Position numbers and translations under genes: made by a program
The notes under the pieces: model-generated
Seen by the model: the letters and a program-made list of their open reading frames with translations, nothing else
Told to the model about the DNA's origin: nothing
Database searches by the model: none
Assembly: GCA_022798155.1 (NCBI GenBank)
Contig: JAAWLY010000043.1
Coordinates: 1-14,159 of the forward strand
Reading direction: 5' to 3'
Origin: Lawsonibacter sp.
GTDB lineage: Bacteria > Bacillota > Clostridia > Oscillospirales > Oscillospiraceae
Length of the DNA stretch: 14,159 nucleotides
Shown: positions 6,138 through 13,613 of the stretch, piece by piece
How the letters are laid out: the number at the start of each line of letters is the position of its first letter
Position numbering within the stretch: position 1 is the stretch's first letter

Positions 6138-7842
6138 ATCTGCGGAATTTGAAGGCAAAGAGCAGTCCTCCCAGCAGGAAGAGGAGGGATACGCCCAGGA
6201 GGACCGCCCCCGCGTTTTCGCCGCTTTGAGTCTGTCCGCCGGGGAGCGTGAAGTCCCCAGGGCCGGCAAAGCCCTGACCGTCCGCCGGAGCAAAGGCCGC
6301 CTGGGCTCTCGCTCCGCCGCCCTGCTCCCCCCGGCCAAAGCCGCCTGCGCCCATGGAGCCCATGTCGGACAAATCCAGCCCGCCGGCATCCACCAGGGCG
6401 GCGGCGTCCTCCCGCTGTCCCTGGCTGGTGGAGGGGATGGAGCCCTCCAGCTGCCCCTGGACACTCTCCAGGCGCAAGGCGCAGAAGGCCTTCAGCGCCT
6501 CCGTCCCGTTCTGGAACTGCTCATAGGTGCAGAATTTGGTGGGATCCCGCTCCACATAGGGAGCAATCAGCGCCTGGGTCTCGTCAATCAGCGACTCAAG
6601 CTCCGCCCCCTCTAAAAATTGGGCGTACAGCTGGTGGTAGCGCTGGGTGTAGTTCTCATCGGAGAAAATCCAGGCCTGCATCGGCCGGTCAGAGAGCGCC
6701 TCGTCGATGGGGTCGTTGACGCCGGCGGAGGCCGACCCGCCCTGGAAGCTGCCGAATGCCAGGTTATAATCCCAGGGGATCATGGACAGCTGGCCGTCCT
6801 GCTCATAGAGGTAGTAATTGTGGATGATGTTCCCGGTATAGCTGTCCCCGTTGACCAAAAAATTGTGGACCACGAAATACCGCAGGACCTGGTCCACATC
6901 CAGCACCTGCTCCAGATTCTCACCGCTGGAGAGGGCCTTCAGCGAGGCGATCAGCCGGCTTTCATCCGCCTGGGTTATGTCGGTTTTGGCGTTATCAAAA
7001 ATATTGGGATAGCTGTCCGGGTCGTCGTCAATATAGTTCAGCTTCACATCATCGGAGCCCATCCCGTCCCCAGGGCGCTGTTCCCTGCCGGGACTGCCGT
7101 CCTCCTGGCCCTGGAACATGGGGCCTTCTCCGTTGGGGCCCTGCCCCGCTTCGCCGGGAAGCTGTCTCGCCCCGTCGGGGTCCTGTCTCTCTCCCCCAAG
7201 AAGCCGGGGAGCTCCGCCGCTGTCCTGACCGGTGCTGTCCGGCTTATACAGCTCCCCGGCCCCGCCGTAATTGCGCTGGAGGAAGGCGTCCTCCACCCCC
7301 TCCACCGCCAGGTAGAGCCCCCAGTCCTCCCCGTTTACGGTGAGATAGACAAAGCTGCACAGGGGGCTGGCCACCCCAAACTCCCCCATCAGCCGATAGG
7401 CCAGATAGTCCTTCATCATGGTGTTGTCCTGAATCAGATTGTTCAGCACCAGCTTGTCCAAGCCGTAATAGCTCTTTCCCGCCTCATAGTGGTCAAATTC
7501 CACCTTGAAGCTGTATCGGTCGCTGCCCATCTGAGACACCGAGGTGAGGGAAGTATTCCCCTTGGCCCGGAGGCCCACGTTCTGATAGGCTTCGCCGTCC
7601 AGCACAATTGAGCAGGCGCTGTATTCCTCGTTCTCACAGGTATCCAGAAAGTCCTCCCAGCCATCCATCACGATGTCCAGGGTGTGGACCCGGGAGGCGT
7701 CGAAAAGCCGGTCCTCATATCCCACGGTCCGGCCCTCCGACCGGAGGCCCAGCGCCTCCCCATTCATAAACAGCAGGGTAAACAGCAGGCAGAGCGCTCC
7801 CGCAGCGGCGCACAGGCGGTCTATGTATCTATGGGTAGACAT
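6136..7842 (-). CDS. CotH kinase-family protein, membrane-anchored at both ends
   Basis: CotH-family proteins are atypical protein kinases; Bacillus CotH phosphorylates spore coat proteins. This 568-residue member has a signal-anchor (about 8-26, CAAAGALCLLFTLLFM) and the family core: VGLRAKGNTS, KLVLNNLIQDNTMMKDYLAY, then GEDWGLYLAVEGVED, and later MIPWDYNLAFG, the conserved WDxN region. A Gly/Pro/Gln-rich insert interrupts the core (codons around 7070-7250). A Gly-rich linker leads to a C-terminal membrane helix (GVSLLFLLGGLLFAF) ending in FRR. ATG 7842 was chosen because GGGGGGAG lies just upstream and the signal-anchor follows; a longer reading to 7929 would overlap the preceding gene. 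It is third in an operon with the VTC and DUF4956 genes, starting 10 nt after the latter. It is not evidently a spore coat gene here; an extracytoplasmic role is inferred. Confidence 0.9.
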   Translation of the reverse strand: MSTHRYIDRLCAAAGALCLLFTLLFMNGEALGLRSEGRTVGYEDRLFDASRVHTLDIVMDGWEDFLDTCENEEYSACSIVLDGEAYQNVGLRAKGNTSLTSVSQMGSDRYSFKVEFDHYEAGKSYYGLDKLVLNNLIQDNTMMKDYLAYRLMGEFGVASPLCSFVYLTVNGEDWGLYLAVEGVEDAFLQRNYGGAGELYKPDSTGQDSGGAPRLLGGERQDPDGARQLPGEAGQGPNGEGPMFQGQEDGSPGREQRPGDGMGSDDVKLNYIDDDPDSYPNIFDNAKTDITQADESRLIASLKALSSGENLEQVLDVDQVLRYFVVHNFLVNGDSYTGNIIHNYYLYEQDGQLSMIPWDYNLAFGSFQGGSASAGVNDPIDEALSDRPMQAWIFSDENYTQRYHQLYAQFLEGAELESLIDETQALIAPYVERDPTKFCTYEQFQNGTEALKAFCALRLESVQGQLEGSIPSTSQGQREDAAALVDAGGLDLSDMGSMGAGGFGRGEQGGGARAQAAFAPADGQGFAGPGDFTLPGGQTQSGENAGAVLLGVSLLFLLGGLLFAFKFRR

Positions 7843-7852
7843 GCGCTCCCCC

Positions 7853-8524
7853 CTAACCCATATAGTCGCCGCTGTAGCTGACCAGCACCGCGCTGTCCAC
7901 CCCCGCCATCTCGGACAGGGCGTTGACAAAATCCGTGTCGCCGTCCTTCAGCCGCAGCTCCAGATTCAGCTCCACCGACCCGTGTACGGCAGATTTGCTC
8001 TTCACCACGCAGCGTTGGGTCCGCTCCTCCAGATACTGCCGCGCCCGCAGCTCTGTGCCGTGGCCGGCACACCGCAGCACCAGAATGTAGGGGTCAACGC
8101 CGCTCTTCCGGTTGACAAACACCAGCAGAATTACCCCGATGGCCACGCTGCCGATAACGGCCAGTGGAATCATCCCCGCCGCCAGCACGATGCCCGCGGC
8201 GATGGACCAGAACAAAAAGGCGATGTCCAGGGGCTCTTTGATGGCGGTGCGGAACCGGACGATGGACAGCGCGCCCACCATGCCCAGAGACAGCACCACG
8301 TTGCTGGTCACCGCCAGAATCACCAAGGTGGTAATCATGGTCAGGGCGACCAGGGTCACCCCAAAGCTGGAGGAGTACATCACCCCCTGGTAGGTCTTTT
8401 GATACACCAGGAAGATAAACAGCCCCACCCCAAAGGCAAGCACCAGGGCCAGCACCATATCCAAAGGGCTGACGCTGGTTACGTTTTCCAGAAAGCTGGA
8501 TTTAAAAATGTCTTGAAATGTCAT
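7853..8524 (-). CDS. DUF4956 family membrane protein
   Basis: A 223-residue integral membrane protein. About four hydrophobic segments lie within the first 140 residues (roughly 21-40, 55-75, 102-118, 120-137). The most recognisable piece is GALSIVRFRTAIKEPLDIAFLF (84-105; quoted as SIVRFRTAIKEPLD), the signature of DUF4956. A soluble C-terminal domain of about 80 residues follows (ELRARQYLEER ... SYSGDYMG). The chosen start is ATG 8524, which lies 9 nt after AAAGGA; upstream GTG and ATG codons overlap that ribosome binding site. The family has no proven function but is commonly found next to VTC-domain and CotH genes, exactly as here, with a gap of only 19 nt after the VTC gene. It probably forms a membrane partner for the VTC protein, which is an inference. 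Confidence 0.9.
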   Translation of the reverse strand: MTFQDIFKSSFLENVTSVSPLDMVLALVLAFGVGLFIFLVYQKTYQGVMYSSSFGVTLVALTMITTLVILAVTSNVVLSLGMVGALSIVRFRTAIKEPLDIAFLFWSIAAGIVLAAGMIPLAVIGSVAIGVILLVFVNRKSGVDPYILVLRCAGHGTELRARQYLEERTQRCVVKSKSAVHGSVELNLELRLKDGDTDFVNALSEMAGVDSAVLVSYSGDYMG

Positions 8525-8543
8525 ATCAATCATTCCTTTCACG

Positions 8544-9212
8544 TTATCCGTAGATGCGGCACTGGGCGTACTTGGAGAAGGCGGAGGCCCGCCGGCCCTC
8601 CAGCTGCACGGCGTCCCGGATGATGTCCGGGAGAAATTCGTCCCACTTCACCTCCAAAATGATGGGGGCCTCCCCCGCCGGGACTGTAACCCGGGGCCGG
8701 AGAAAATCGGTGCAGTCCAGTCCAGTCCGGATGTTGTAGTCCAGGGTGACCCTGACGTTGCCGGGCGGGTAGACAAAGGGCTCCCGGGTGTAGTCCACAA
8801 TGGTCCGGGGCCGGAGCAGCTGGCTTTTCATCTTGGTATACAGCTCCCACACCAGGGTGCGTCCGCTGTTTGCCATCCAGCCCAGGTCGCCACCCACAAT
8901 AGCCTGGACCTCTCCGGCGGCGAGGGGGGCCATCTCCTTGCGCCCCAGGCCGTTGACCTTGCTCTTCTTCTCCAGATGGATCAAGGACGGGTCGCCGTTG
9001 TAGCAGCGGATGCGGAATTTTTCCCGCCGGCTGACCCCGTCTATCTTTTCCCGCAGGGCCCGGTCGTCGGGGGTGTCGAAATACAGGCTGCGGATCTGAT
9101 ACCTTCCGTCCGCCGCGTGGGGGTCGGGCCGGGCCACCGCCCGCAGCCGCTGCCGCAGAGCCAGCAAGTCCAGATAGGTAATCTCATGCTTCCACTCGTG
9201 GCGGAAGTCCAT
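8544..9212 (-). CDS. VTC domain-containing protein (polyphosphate polymerase-type fold)
   Basis: A 222-residue VTC-domain protein. The basic tunnel residues typical of the fold are visible: FRHEWKHEI at the start, YQIRSLYFDTPDD, KFRIRCYNGD, HLEKKSKVNGLGRKE, and the C-terminal acidic strand ILEVKWDEFLPDII. In yeast the VTC complex makes polyphosphate from ATP. Bacterial homologues keep the triphosphate-tunnel fold, but their product is mostly unproven. ATG 9212 is preferred because AAAGGAG sits 8 nt upstream; a TTG at 9230 would start inside that ribosome binding site. First gene of the VTC-DUF4956-CotH operon and divergent from the two-component genes, with which it shares a repeat-rich promoter region. 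Confidence 0.94.
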   Translation of the reverse strand: MDFRHEWKHEITYLDLLALRQRLRAVARPDPHAADGRYQIRSLYFDTPDDRALREKIDGVSRREKFRIRCYNGDPSLIHLEKKSKVNGLGRKEMAPLAAGEVQAIVGGDLGWMANSGRTLVWELYTKMKSQLLRPRTIVDYTREPFVYPPGNVRVTLDYNIRTGLDCTDFLRPRVTVPAGEAPIILEVKWDEFLPDIIRDAVQLEGRRASAFSKYAQCRIYG

Positions 9213-9241
9213 AGGCTCATCTCCTTTCAAGGATCACAAAG

Positions 9242-9330
9242 ATTGTACTCCTCTACCCTGAAAGGGTGCTGAAAAGAAATGTAAACAATCTGTGTTTCAG
9301 CTTCCTTTCAGCATTTTGGTGTATTATAAT
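9242..9330. promoter_or_regulatory. Divergent promoter region with two inverted pairs of TTTCAG direct repeats (candidate response-regulator operator)
   Basis: On the plus strand TTTCAG occurs at 9295-9300 and 9306-9311, exactly 11 bp apart. On the minus strand it occurs at 9274-9269 and 9263-9258, also 11 bp apart. The plus pair lies just upstream of TATAAT (9325-9330) for the response regulator. The minus pair lies just upstream of TACAAT (9247-9242) for the VTC operon. Neither promoter has a good -35, and the repeats occupy that area. OmpR-family regulators bind hexamer direct repeats at about 11-bp spacing and often activate from this position. Autoregulation and control of the VTC operon are inferred. 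Confidence 0.7.
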
Positions 9331-9358
9331 TCAAACAGAACAGAGAGGTGGAGCAGCG

Positions 9359-10036
9359 ATGAAAATTCTGGTCATCGAGGACGAGGTTCTGCTGGCCCAA
9401 TCCCTGAAGGCCCTGCTGGAGAAGAAGGGCTTTGAGGTGGAGTGCGTCTATGACGGCGAGGCGGGGGCCCAGTACGCCGGACTGGGGGTCTATGACCTGC
9501 TGATTCTGGACGTGATGATGCCCAAACTCAACGGCTATCAGGTGGCCCGGCAGGTGCGCGCCAGCCGCTGCGGCGTCCCCATCCTGATGCTGACGGCCAA
9601 GTCCGGCCTGGAGGACCGTATTCAGGGCCTGAACGCCGGGGCAGATTACTACTTGACTAAACCCTTCGACAGCCGGGAGCTGCTGGCCTGCATCAACGCC
9701 CTGCTCCGGCGTCAAGGCGGACAGGTAGACGAGCTGGTGATGGGCAACACCGCCCTGGACCTGGCCTCCTGCACCCTGGTCTGCGGGGAGCGCAGCGTCC
9801 GGCTGTCTGCCCGGGAGTTTGACGTGATGCGCCTGCTGCTCCAGGTCGGGAGCGGGGTGCTGTCCAAAGAGGTTATCCTGGCCCGGGTCTGGGGATACGA
9901 CTCCAACGCGGTGGAGAACCATGTGGAGGTCTATGTGGGCTTTTTGCGCAAAAAGCTGGCCAGCATCGGCTCCAACCTGCGCATCTCCGCCCGGCGGAGG
10001 CTGGGCTACTGTCTGGAGGTGGGGGAACCGTGCTGA
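9359..10036 (+). CDS. OmpR/PhoB-family response regulator
   Basis: A 225-residue DNA-binding response regulator. The receiver domain (1-118) has the acidic pair Glu7-Asp8, phospho-acceptor Asp51 in LILDVMMP, Thr79 in LMLTA and Lys101 in LTKPF. The winged-helix domain (about 130-223) has LSAREFDVMRLLL, VLSKEVILARVWG and the recognition region VENHVEVYVGFLRKKL. ATG 9359 fits the family start (MKILVIEDE) and follows GAGAGGTGG; upstream in-frame codons lie in the promoter. It is co-transcribed with the histidine kinase, overlapping it by 7 bp. It diverges from the VTC-DUF4956-CotH operon, whose promoter region carries matching repeats, making that operon its likely target. Confidence 0.97.
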   Translation: MKILVIEDEVLLAQSLKALLEKKGFEVECVYDGEAGAQYAGLGVYDLLILDVMMPKLNGYQVARQVRASRCGVPILMLTAKSGLEDRIQGLNAGADYYLTKPFDSRELLACINALLRRQGGQVDELVMGNTALDLASCTLVCGERSVRLSAREFDVMRLLLQVGSGVLSKEVILARVWGYDSNAVENHVEVYVGFLRKKLASIGSNLRISARRRLGYCLEVGEPC

Positions 10037-11223
10037 AACAGCTGCGGCTGAAGTTTGTGTGCATCAACATGGCCCTGCTGACGGCTATGCTGTGCGTTAT
10101 TTTGGGGCTGGTGGTCCGCTCCACCCAGGCGGGGCTGGAAGCGGAGAGCGTCCGGATGATGCAGGCGGCCGCCGCGCCGGGCCGCCCCACCCTCCCAGGG
10201 GAGCGGCCCGGCGCCCTTCCCCTGCCCTATTTGATTGTCCGGTCTGGCCGGGACGGGAGGTATTCCGTTGTCTGGGGGCCGGGGTACAGCGGCCTGTCTG
10301 AGGAGGAACTGCGCTCCCTGATTGATCGGGCCCTGCAGTCAGACGCCCCCACCGGAGTGCTGGCAGACTGGCAGCTCCGCTTTCTCAAAGCAGACGGGCC
10401 GGAAAAGTGCCTAGTCTTTGCCGACATCCGCCAGGAGCGGGCCGCCCTGGCCCAGCTCACCCGCACCTGCATGCTGGCGGGGGCGGCGGGCTTTGTGGTC
10501 CTGCTGCTGATCAGCCTGATTTTGGCCCGCTGGGCGATCCGGCCGGTGGAGCGGGCCTGGGAGCAGCAGCGCCAGTTTGTAGCCGACGCCTCCCACGAGC
10601 TGAAAACCCCCCTCACCGTCATCCTGACCAACGCCGAGCTGCTCGCCAATCAGGACAGCACGGCCCAATACGCACAGAATATCCTCATCATGTCCCGGCA
10701 GATGCGCCAGCTGGTAGAGCGGCTGCTGGACCTGGCCCGGGCAGACAGCGGCCAGCGGGCCCCCGTTCTGGAGCTGGTGGACCTCTCCGCCCTGGCAGAA
10801 CAGGCCCTGCTCCCCTTCGAGCCGGTTTTCTTCGAGGCGGGGCTGACCCTGTCCAGCCAGATCCAGCCAGGCATTACCCTGGAGGGCAGCGGACAGCAAC
10901 TCCGGCAGGCGGCGGACATCCTCCTGGACAACGCCCGGAAGTACGCCAGCCCGGGGGGCACGGTGGAGTTCTCCCTGCGGCGGACCGGCAGGCGGCAGTG
11001 TCTGCTGTCGGTGTCCAACCCGGGGGAGGCGCTGTCCCAAAGCCAGCTAAAGGACATGTTTAAGCGGTTTTACCGGGCGGACCCGGCCCGGAGCCGGGAG
11101 GGCGGCTTTGGCCTGGGTCTGTCCATCGCAAAAGAAATCGTCTCCGCCCACCGGGGGAAAATCTGGGCGGAGTATCGGGATGGAGCCGTTATTCTCCGGA
11201 TAGAACTGCCGGTCAGGGGATAA
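10030..11223 (+). CDS. Sensor histidine kinase, partner of the preceding response regulator
   Basis: A 397-residue membrane histidine kinase. TM1 is at about 9-30 and TM2 at about 146-167, enclosing an extracytoplasmic sensor of about 115 residues with a Pro/Gly-rich start (APGRPTLPGERPGALPLP). The H-box is FVADASHELKTPL with His189; the N-box is DILLDNARKYA with Asn301; a degenerate D/G1 region is SNPGEAL (329-335); the G-box is GGFGLGLSIAKEIV (358-371). Only about 20 residues separate TM2 from the H-box, so there is no full HAMP linker. The GTG start at 10030 follows GGAGGTG and overlaps the regulator's stop, so the pair is translationally coupled. The signal sensed is unknown. Confidence 0.96.
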   Translation: MLKQLRLKFVCINMALLTAMLCVILGLVVRSTQAGLEAESVRMMQAAAAPGRPTLPGERPGALPLPYLIVRSGRDGRYSVVWGPGYSGLSEEELRSLIDRALQSDAPTGVLADWQLRFLKADGPEKCLVFADIRQERAALAQLTRTCMLAGAAGFVVLLLISLILARWAIRPVERAWEQQRQFVADASHELKTPLTVILTNAELLANQDSTAQYAQNILIMSRQMRQLVERLLDLARADSGQRAPVLELVDLSALAEQALLPFEPVFFEAGLTLSSQIQPGITLEGSGQQLRQAADILLDNARKYASPGGTVEFSLRRTGRRQCLLSVSNPGEALSQSQLKDMFKRFYRADPARSREGGFGLGLSIAKEIVSAHRGKIWAEYRDGAVILRIELPVRG

Positions 11224-11231
11224 ACGCCGCA

Positions 11232-11272
11232 GCGCACAGCCCACCAAACCAGTGGGCCGTGCGCCGTTTTTT
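11232..11272 (+). terminator. Rho-independent terminator after the histidine kinase
   Basis: The stem pairs GCGCAC-A-GCCCAC (11232-11244) with GTGGGC-C-GTGCGC (11252-11264), with one A/C mismatch and a 7-nt loop. TTTTTT follows at 11267-11272. It lies between convergent genes; ispF ends at 11274. Confidence 0.88.
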
Positions 11273-11273
11273 C

Positions 11274-11759
11274 CTATTTTCCCTTGTTCAGCAGACACAC
11301 CGCGTGGGCGGCCATGCCTTCCTCCGAACCGGTAAAACCCAGCCCCTCCTCGGTGGTGGCCTTTATATTCACCCGATCGGTGGAAATGCCCATGACCCGG
11401 GCCAGGTTGTCCCTCATGGTTGGGATGTGGGGGGCCAGCTTGGGCTGCTGGGCCAGAATGGTGGCGTCCACGTTGCCCACAAAGTACCCCTTCTCTCTCA
11501 ACAGCTCCACCACATGCTCCAGCAGCTTCAGGCTGTCCGCTCCGGCGTAGGCCGGGTCGGTGTCGGGGAAATGTCGTCCAATGTCCCCCAGGCCCGCCGC
11601 CCCCAGCAGGGCGTCCATCACCGCGTGGGTGAGGACGTCAGCGTCGGAGTGGCCCAGCAGCCCGCAATCCCAGGGGATGTCCACCCCGCCTAAAATCAGC
11701 TTTCGACCCTCTGCAAGGCGGTGGACATCGTAGCCGTGGCCAATGCGCATATCCGTCAT
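11274..11759 (-). CDS. ispF: 2-C-methyl-D-erythritol 2,4-cyclodiphosphate synthase
   Basis: Fifth enzyme of the MEP isoprenoid pathway. It cyclises CDP-methylerythritol 2-phosphate to the cyclodiphosphate, releasing CMP. The 161 residues match the family length. Metal ligands are Asp11 and His13 (GHGYDVHRL) and His45 (HSDADVLTHA). The C-terminal signature is KATTEEGLGFTG. The start ATG overlaps the ispD stop as ATGA (11756-11759), so MTD precedes the usual MRIGHGYDVH. The ispD-ispF pair is the normal bacterial arrangement and implies coupled translation. Confidence 0.98.
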   Translation of the reverse strand: MTDMRIGHGYDVHRLAEGRKLILGGVDIPWDCGLLGHSDADVLTHAVMDALLGAAGLGDIGRHFPDTDPAYAGADSLKLLEHVVELLREKGYFVGNVDATILAQQPKLAPHIPTMRDNLARVMGISTDRVNIKATTEEGLGFTGSEEGMAAHAVCLLNKGK

Positions 11760-12490
11760 AGCGCCCCCTCCACTCTGGCCTGGAGGATGGCCTCCCCCAG
11801 GATCAGGTCCAGCGGGGTGGTGATCTTCAAATTCTCCCGACTGCCCGGCGTCAGCGTCACCCGCATTCCCAACCGCTCCACCGCGCCGCAGTCGTCGGTG
11901 AGCAGCTCGCCGTCGTCCAGGGCCTTTTGGGTAGCCGCTCTGATCAGCCCCGCCTCAAAAACCTGGGGGGTCTGTACCGCCCACAGGGCGGTACGGTCCA
12001 CCGTCTCCACCGCCTGGCCGTCTTCAATACGCTTGATGGTATCAACAAGAGGGATGGCCGGAGCGGCCGCTCCCGTGAGAGCGGCCCGGGTTACCGCGTC
12101 TCGGATAATCTCCTGGGACACCAGGGGCCGGGCCCCGTCGTGGATGGCAATCAGATCGCACTCCGGGTCCACCTCCGCCAGCCCCGCCTGGACGGAGTGG
12201 ATGCGCTCCTGTCCGCCCACAATCACCTTGCGCACTTTGTCAAAGGAGAACTCCCTGCAGATGCGGCCCACCTCCACCAGCAGGTCCTCCCGGGTGACCA
12301 CCACCACCTCCTGGATGGAGGGGCAGTCCTGAAAAGCGTATAGGGTGTGGACCAGCACAGGCAGCTCCCCCAAGGGTGCCAACACCTTGTCGATCCCCCC
12401 CATCCGCCGGGCCAGCCCGGCGGAGACAATCACCGCGGAGCACTTGGGCTCCTCGTCCTTCTTCCTTTTGAACAGAGACAGCAGACCCAT
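11756..12490 (-). CDS. ispD: 2-C-methyl-D-erythritol 4-phosphate cytidylyltransferase
   Basis: Third enzyme of the MEP pathway; it joins CTP to methylerythritol 4-phosphate to form CDP-methylerythritol. The 244 residues carry the nucleotide-binding loop SAGLARRM (23-30; usual form AAGxGxRM, here with Ala at the second Gly), Lys35 in DKVL, then GGQERIHSV, the metal/base-contacting HDGARPLV, and WAVQTPQVF. The N-terminus has an extra basic stretch (LFKRKKDEEPK, within residues 6-16) before the first strand, about ten residues longer than usual. ATG 12490 follows GAGGAG. It directly precedes ispF. Confidence 0.97.
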   Translation of the reverse strand: MGLLSLFKRKKDEEPKCSAVIVSAGLARRMGGIDKVLAPLGELPVLVHTLYAFQDCPSIQEVVVVTREDLLVEVGRICREFSFDKVRKVIVGGQERIHSVQAGLAEVDPECDLIAIHDGARPLVSQEIIRDAVTRAALTGAAAPAIPLVDTIKRIEDGQAVETVDRTALWAVQTPQVFEAGLIRAATQKALDDGELLTDDCGAVERLGMRVTLTPGSRENLKITTPLDLILGEAILQARVEGAL

Positions 12491-12543
12491 TCTTCTCGCT
12501 CCTCATTTTTTACTAGCATAGTGCAACAGTAAAGCACGATTTC

Positions 12544-12894
12544 TCAGTGAACATCTTTCTTATATACACTATATATGCCACACACCAAATAATGCAAAAT
12601 CAAATAAGCTCCATAGGAATGAAAAATGTGGCCAACAAACTGATCGTCTTGTAACGCAATATATACGCCTAATGCAATCATAGGTAAGCATATCCAGTAA
12701 TATTTTTTCACAAGTAAAATTGCTGCAATTATAATTGCAATACTTACCAATGCCACAGGAATTAAATCGGGTTCACTTAATCCTACTCTCCAAATCACGA
12801 AAGCAATAAATATTACTGTCAAAGTCCAATAGCAAGGAGAAGCAAATAAAAGAAATTTTAAAATTTGTTCTGATGCTATTTTTCTCATTGACAT
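12544..12894 (-). CDS. Small A/T-rich multi-pass membrane protein, unknown function
   Basis: A 116-residue hypothetical protein. It shows about four hydrophobic segments: FLLFASPCYWTLTVIFIAFVI, LIPVALVSIAIIIAAILL, YWICLPMIALGVYIAL, and YGAYLILHYLVCGIYSV (the first shown here as a single 20-odd residue span, roughly residues 14-34). I know no family for it. Its bases are about 30% GC (18 of 60 at 12541-12600, 17 of 60 at 12661-12720), against about 70% in ispD next door, so it was probably acquired. It has its own good promoter 80 bp upstream. The start could be ATG 12894 or 12888; the ribosome binding site is weak for both. It sits between carD and ispD, genes that are often adjacent in related bacteria. 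Confidence 0.7.
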   Translation of the reverse strand: MSMRKIASEQILKFLLFASPCYWTLTVIFIAFVIWRVGLSEPDLIPVALVSIAIIIAAILLVKKYYWICLPMIALGVYIALQDDQFVGHIFHSYGAYLILHYLVCGIYSVYKKDVH

Positions 12895-12971
12895 TCTCTG
12901 CTTTCGTTGTTTTCAAACACGAATAGCTTTATATCAATATTCTCCTTTGAACCCCTCAATTTACTTCATTG

Positions 12972-13000
12972 ATTATAGCATGGTCAGTTTCAGGTTTCAA
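12972..13000 (-). promoter_or_regulatory. Sigma-A promoter of the small membrane protein
   Basis: Minus-strand TTGAAA (13000-12995), a 17-bp spacer, then TATAAT (12977-12972). The start codon is about 80 bp downstream. It is the best-matching housekeeping-type promoter in the window along with the one upstream of carD. It may also feed ispD-ispF. Confidence 0.75.
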
Positions 13001-13005
13001 GGGGC

Positions 13006-13049
13006 AAAAATAGCGGCCTTTTCATTCCTGCGTGGAACAAAAAAGCCGC
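13006..13049 (-). terminator. Likely terminator after the CarD-family gene
   Basis: The minus strand can fold GCGGC...TTTT...TTCC against GGAA...AAAA...GCCGC (13049-13045 with 13017-13013), with small internal mismatches. TATTTTT follows. It lies 21 bp after the CarD stop and just before the next promoter. Confidence 0.6.
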
Positions 13050-13069
13050 CTTATGTTTTTCTTGGATTG

Positions 13070-13546
13070 TTATGCCAGCGCTGTGTTCAGCTCCTCCTCC
13101 GCCAACTCGTAGCTGACACTTTTAGACAGCACGATCTCAGAGATGAGGATCTGCTTGGCGGAATGGAGCATCTTCCGCTCTCCGGTAGACAGCCCGCGGC
13201 TCTGGTCCCGGATGGTCAGGCCCTTAATGACCCGGGCCACCTCAATCAAATCGCCGCTCTTCATCCGCTCCATATTCTCTCGGTAGCGGTGGTTCCAGTT
13301 GGCGGTCATCTCCACCTTAATATCGGGAATTGCGGCCAGAACCTGATCGGCCTGCTCCTGGTTCACCACCGGACGCACGCCAATCTCTTCGCAGTTTTCT
13401 GTGGGGACCATCACAACCATAGAACGATTTGGCAGCTTTAGAATATAATAATCCCGCACCACATCGTCTACCGTCTTTTGAACGATGCTGTCCACCACGC
13501 CCGCCCCATACATGGGGTGAACTACCTTATCCCCGATCTGAAACAC
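13070..13546 (-). CDS. CarD-family RNA polymerase-binding transcription regulator
   Basis: A 158-residue CarD/CdnL-type protein. The N-terminal RNA polymerase-interacting (Tudor-like) domain starts FQIGDKVVHPMYGAGVVDSI and continues YYILKLPNRSMVVMVPTENCEEIGVRPVV (seen as DYYILKLP and VMVPTENCEEIGVRP). The helical DNA-binding domain has the usual NWNHRYRENMERMKSGDLIEVARVIKGL order (WNHRYRENMERMKSGD). The family binds the beta subunit and tunes promoter opening, typically at ribosomal and growth genes. The start is GTG 13546 after GAGG, giving the family's normal MFxIGD start. It has its own promoter at 13614-13642. Terminator-like and promoter elements separate it from the next gene downstream. 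Confidence 0.95.
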   Translation of the reverse strand: MFQIGDKVVHPMYGAGVVDSIVQKTVDDVVRDYYILKLPNRSMVVMVPTENCEEIGVRPVVNQEQADQVLAAIPDIKVEMTANWNHRYRENMERMKSGDLIEVARVIKGLTIRDQSRGLSTGERKMLHSAKQILISEIVLSKSVSYELAEEELNTALA

Positions 13547-13613
13547 CTGTTACCTCACTTTCTCTCATCCGAATCTCGGCCTTTTCCAGCTCTACACGCC
13601 TTAAATCATTTTT

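Noticed and set aside
7843..7929. Longer N-terminus for the CotH protein
   Set aside because: The extra residues overlap the end of the DUF4956 gene and are not signal-like. The start at 7842 has a ribosome binding site followed by a hydrophobic anchor.
10407..11063. Plus-strand open frame inside the histidine kinase gene
   Set aside because: Out-of-frame shadow of the kinase, which is complete with all catalytic boxes.
12510..12540. Short inverted repeats (TTTACT...AGTAAA and GTGC...GCAC) upstream of ispD
   Set aside because: Stems are only 4-6 bp with no T-run, too weak to call a terminator or operator.
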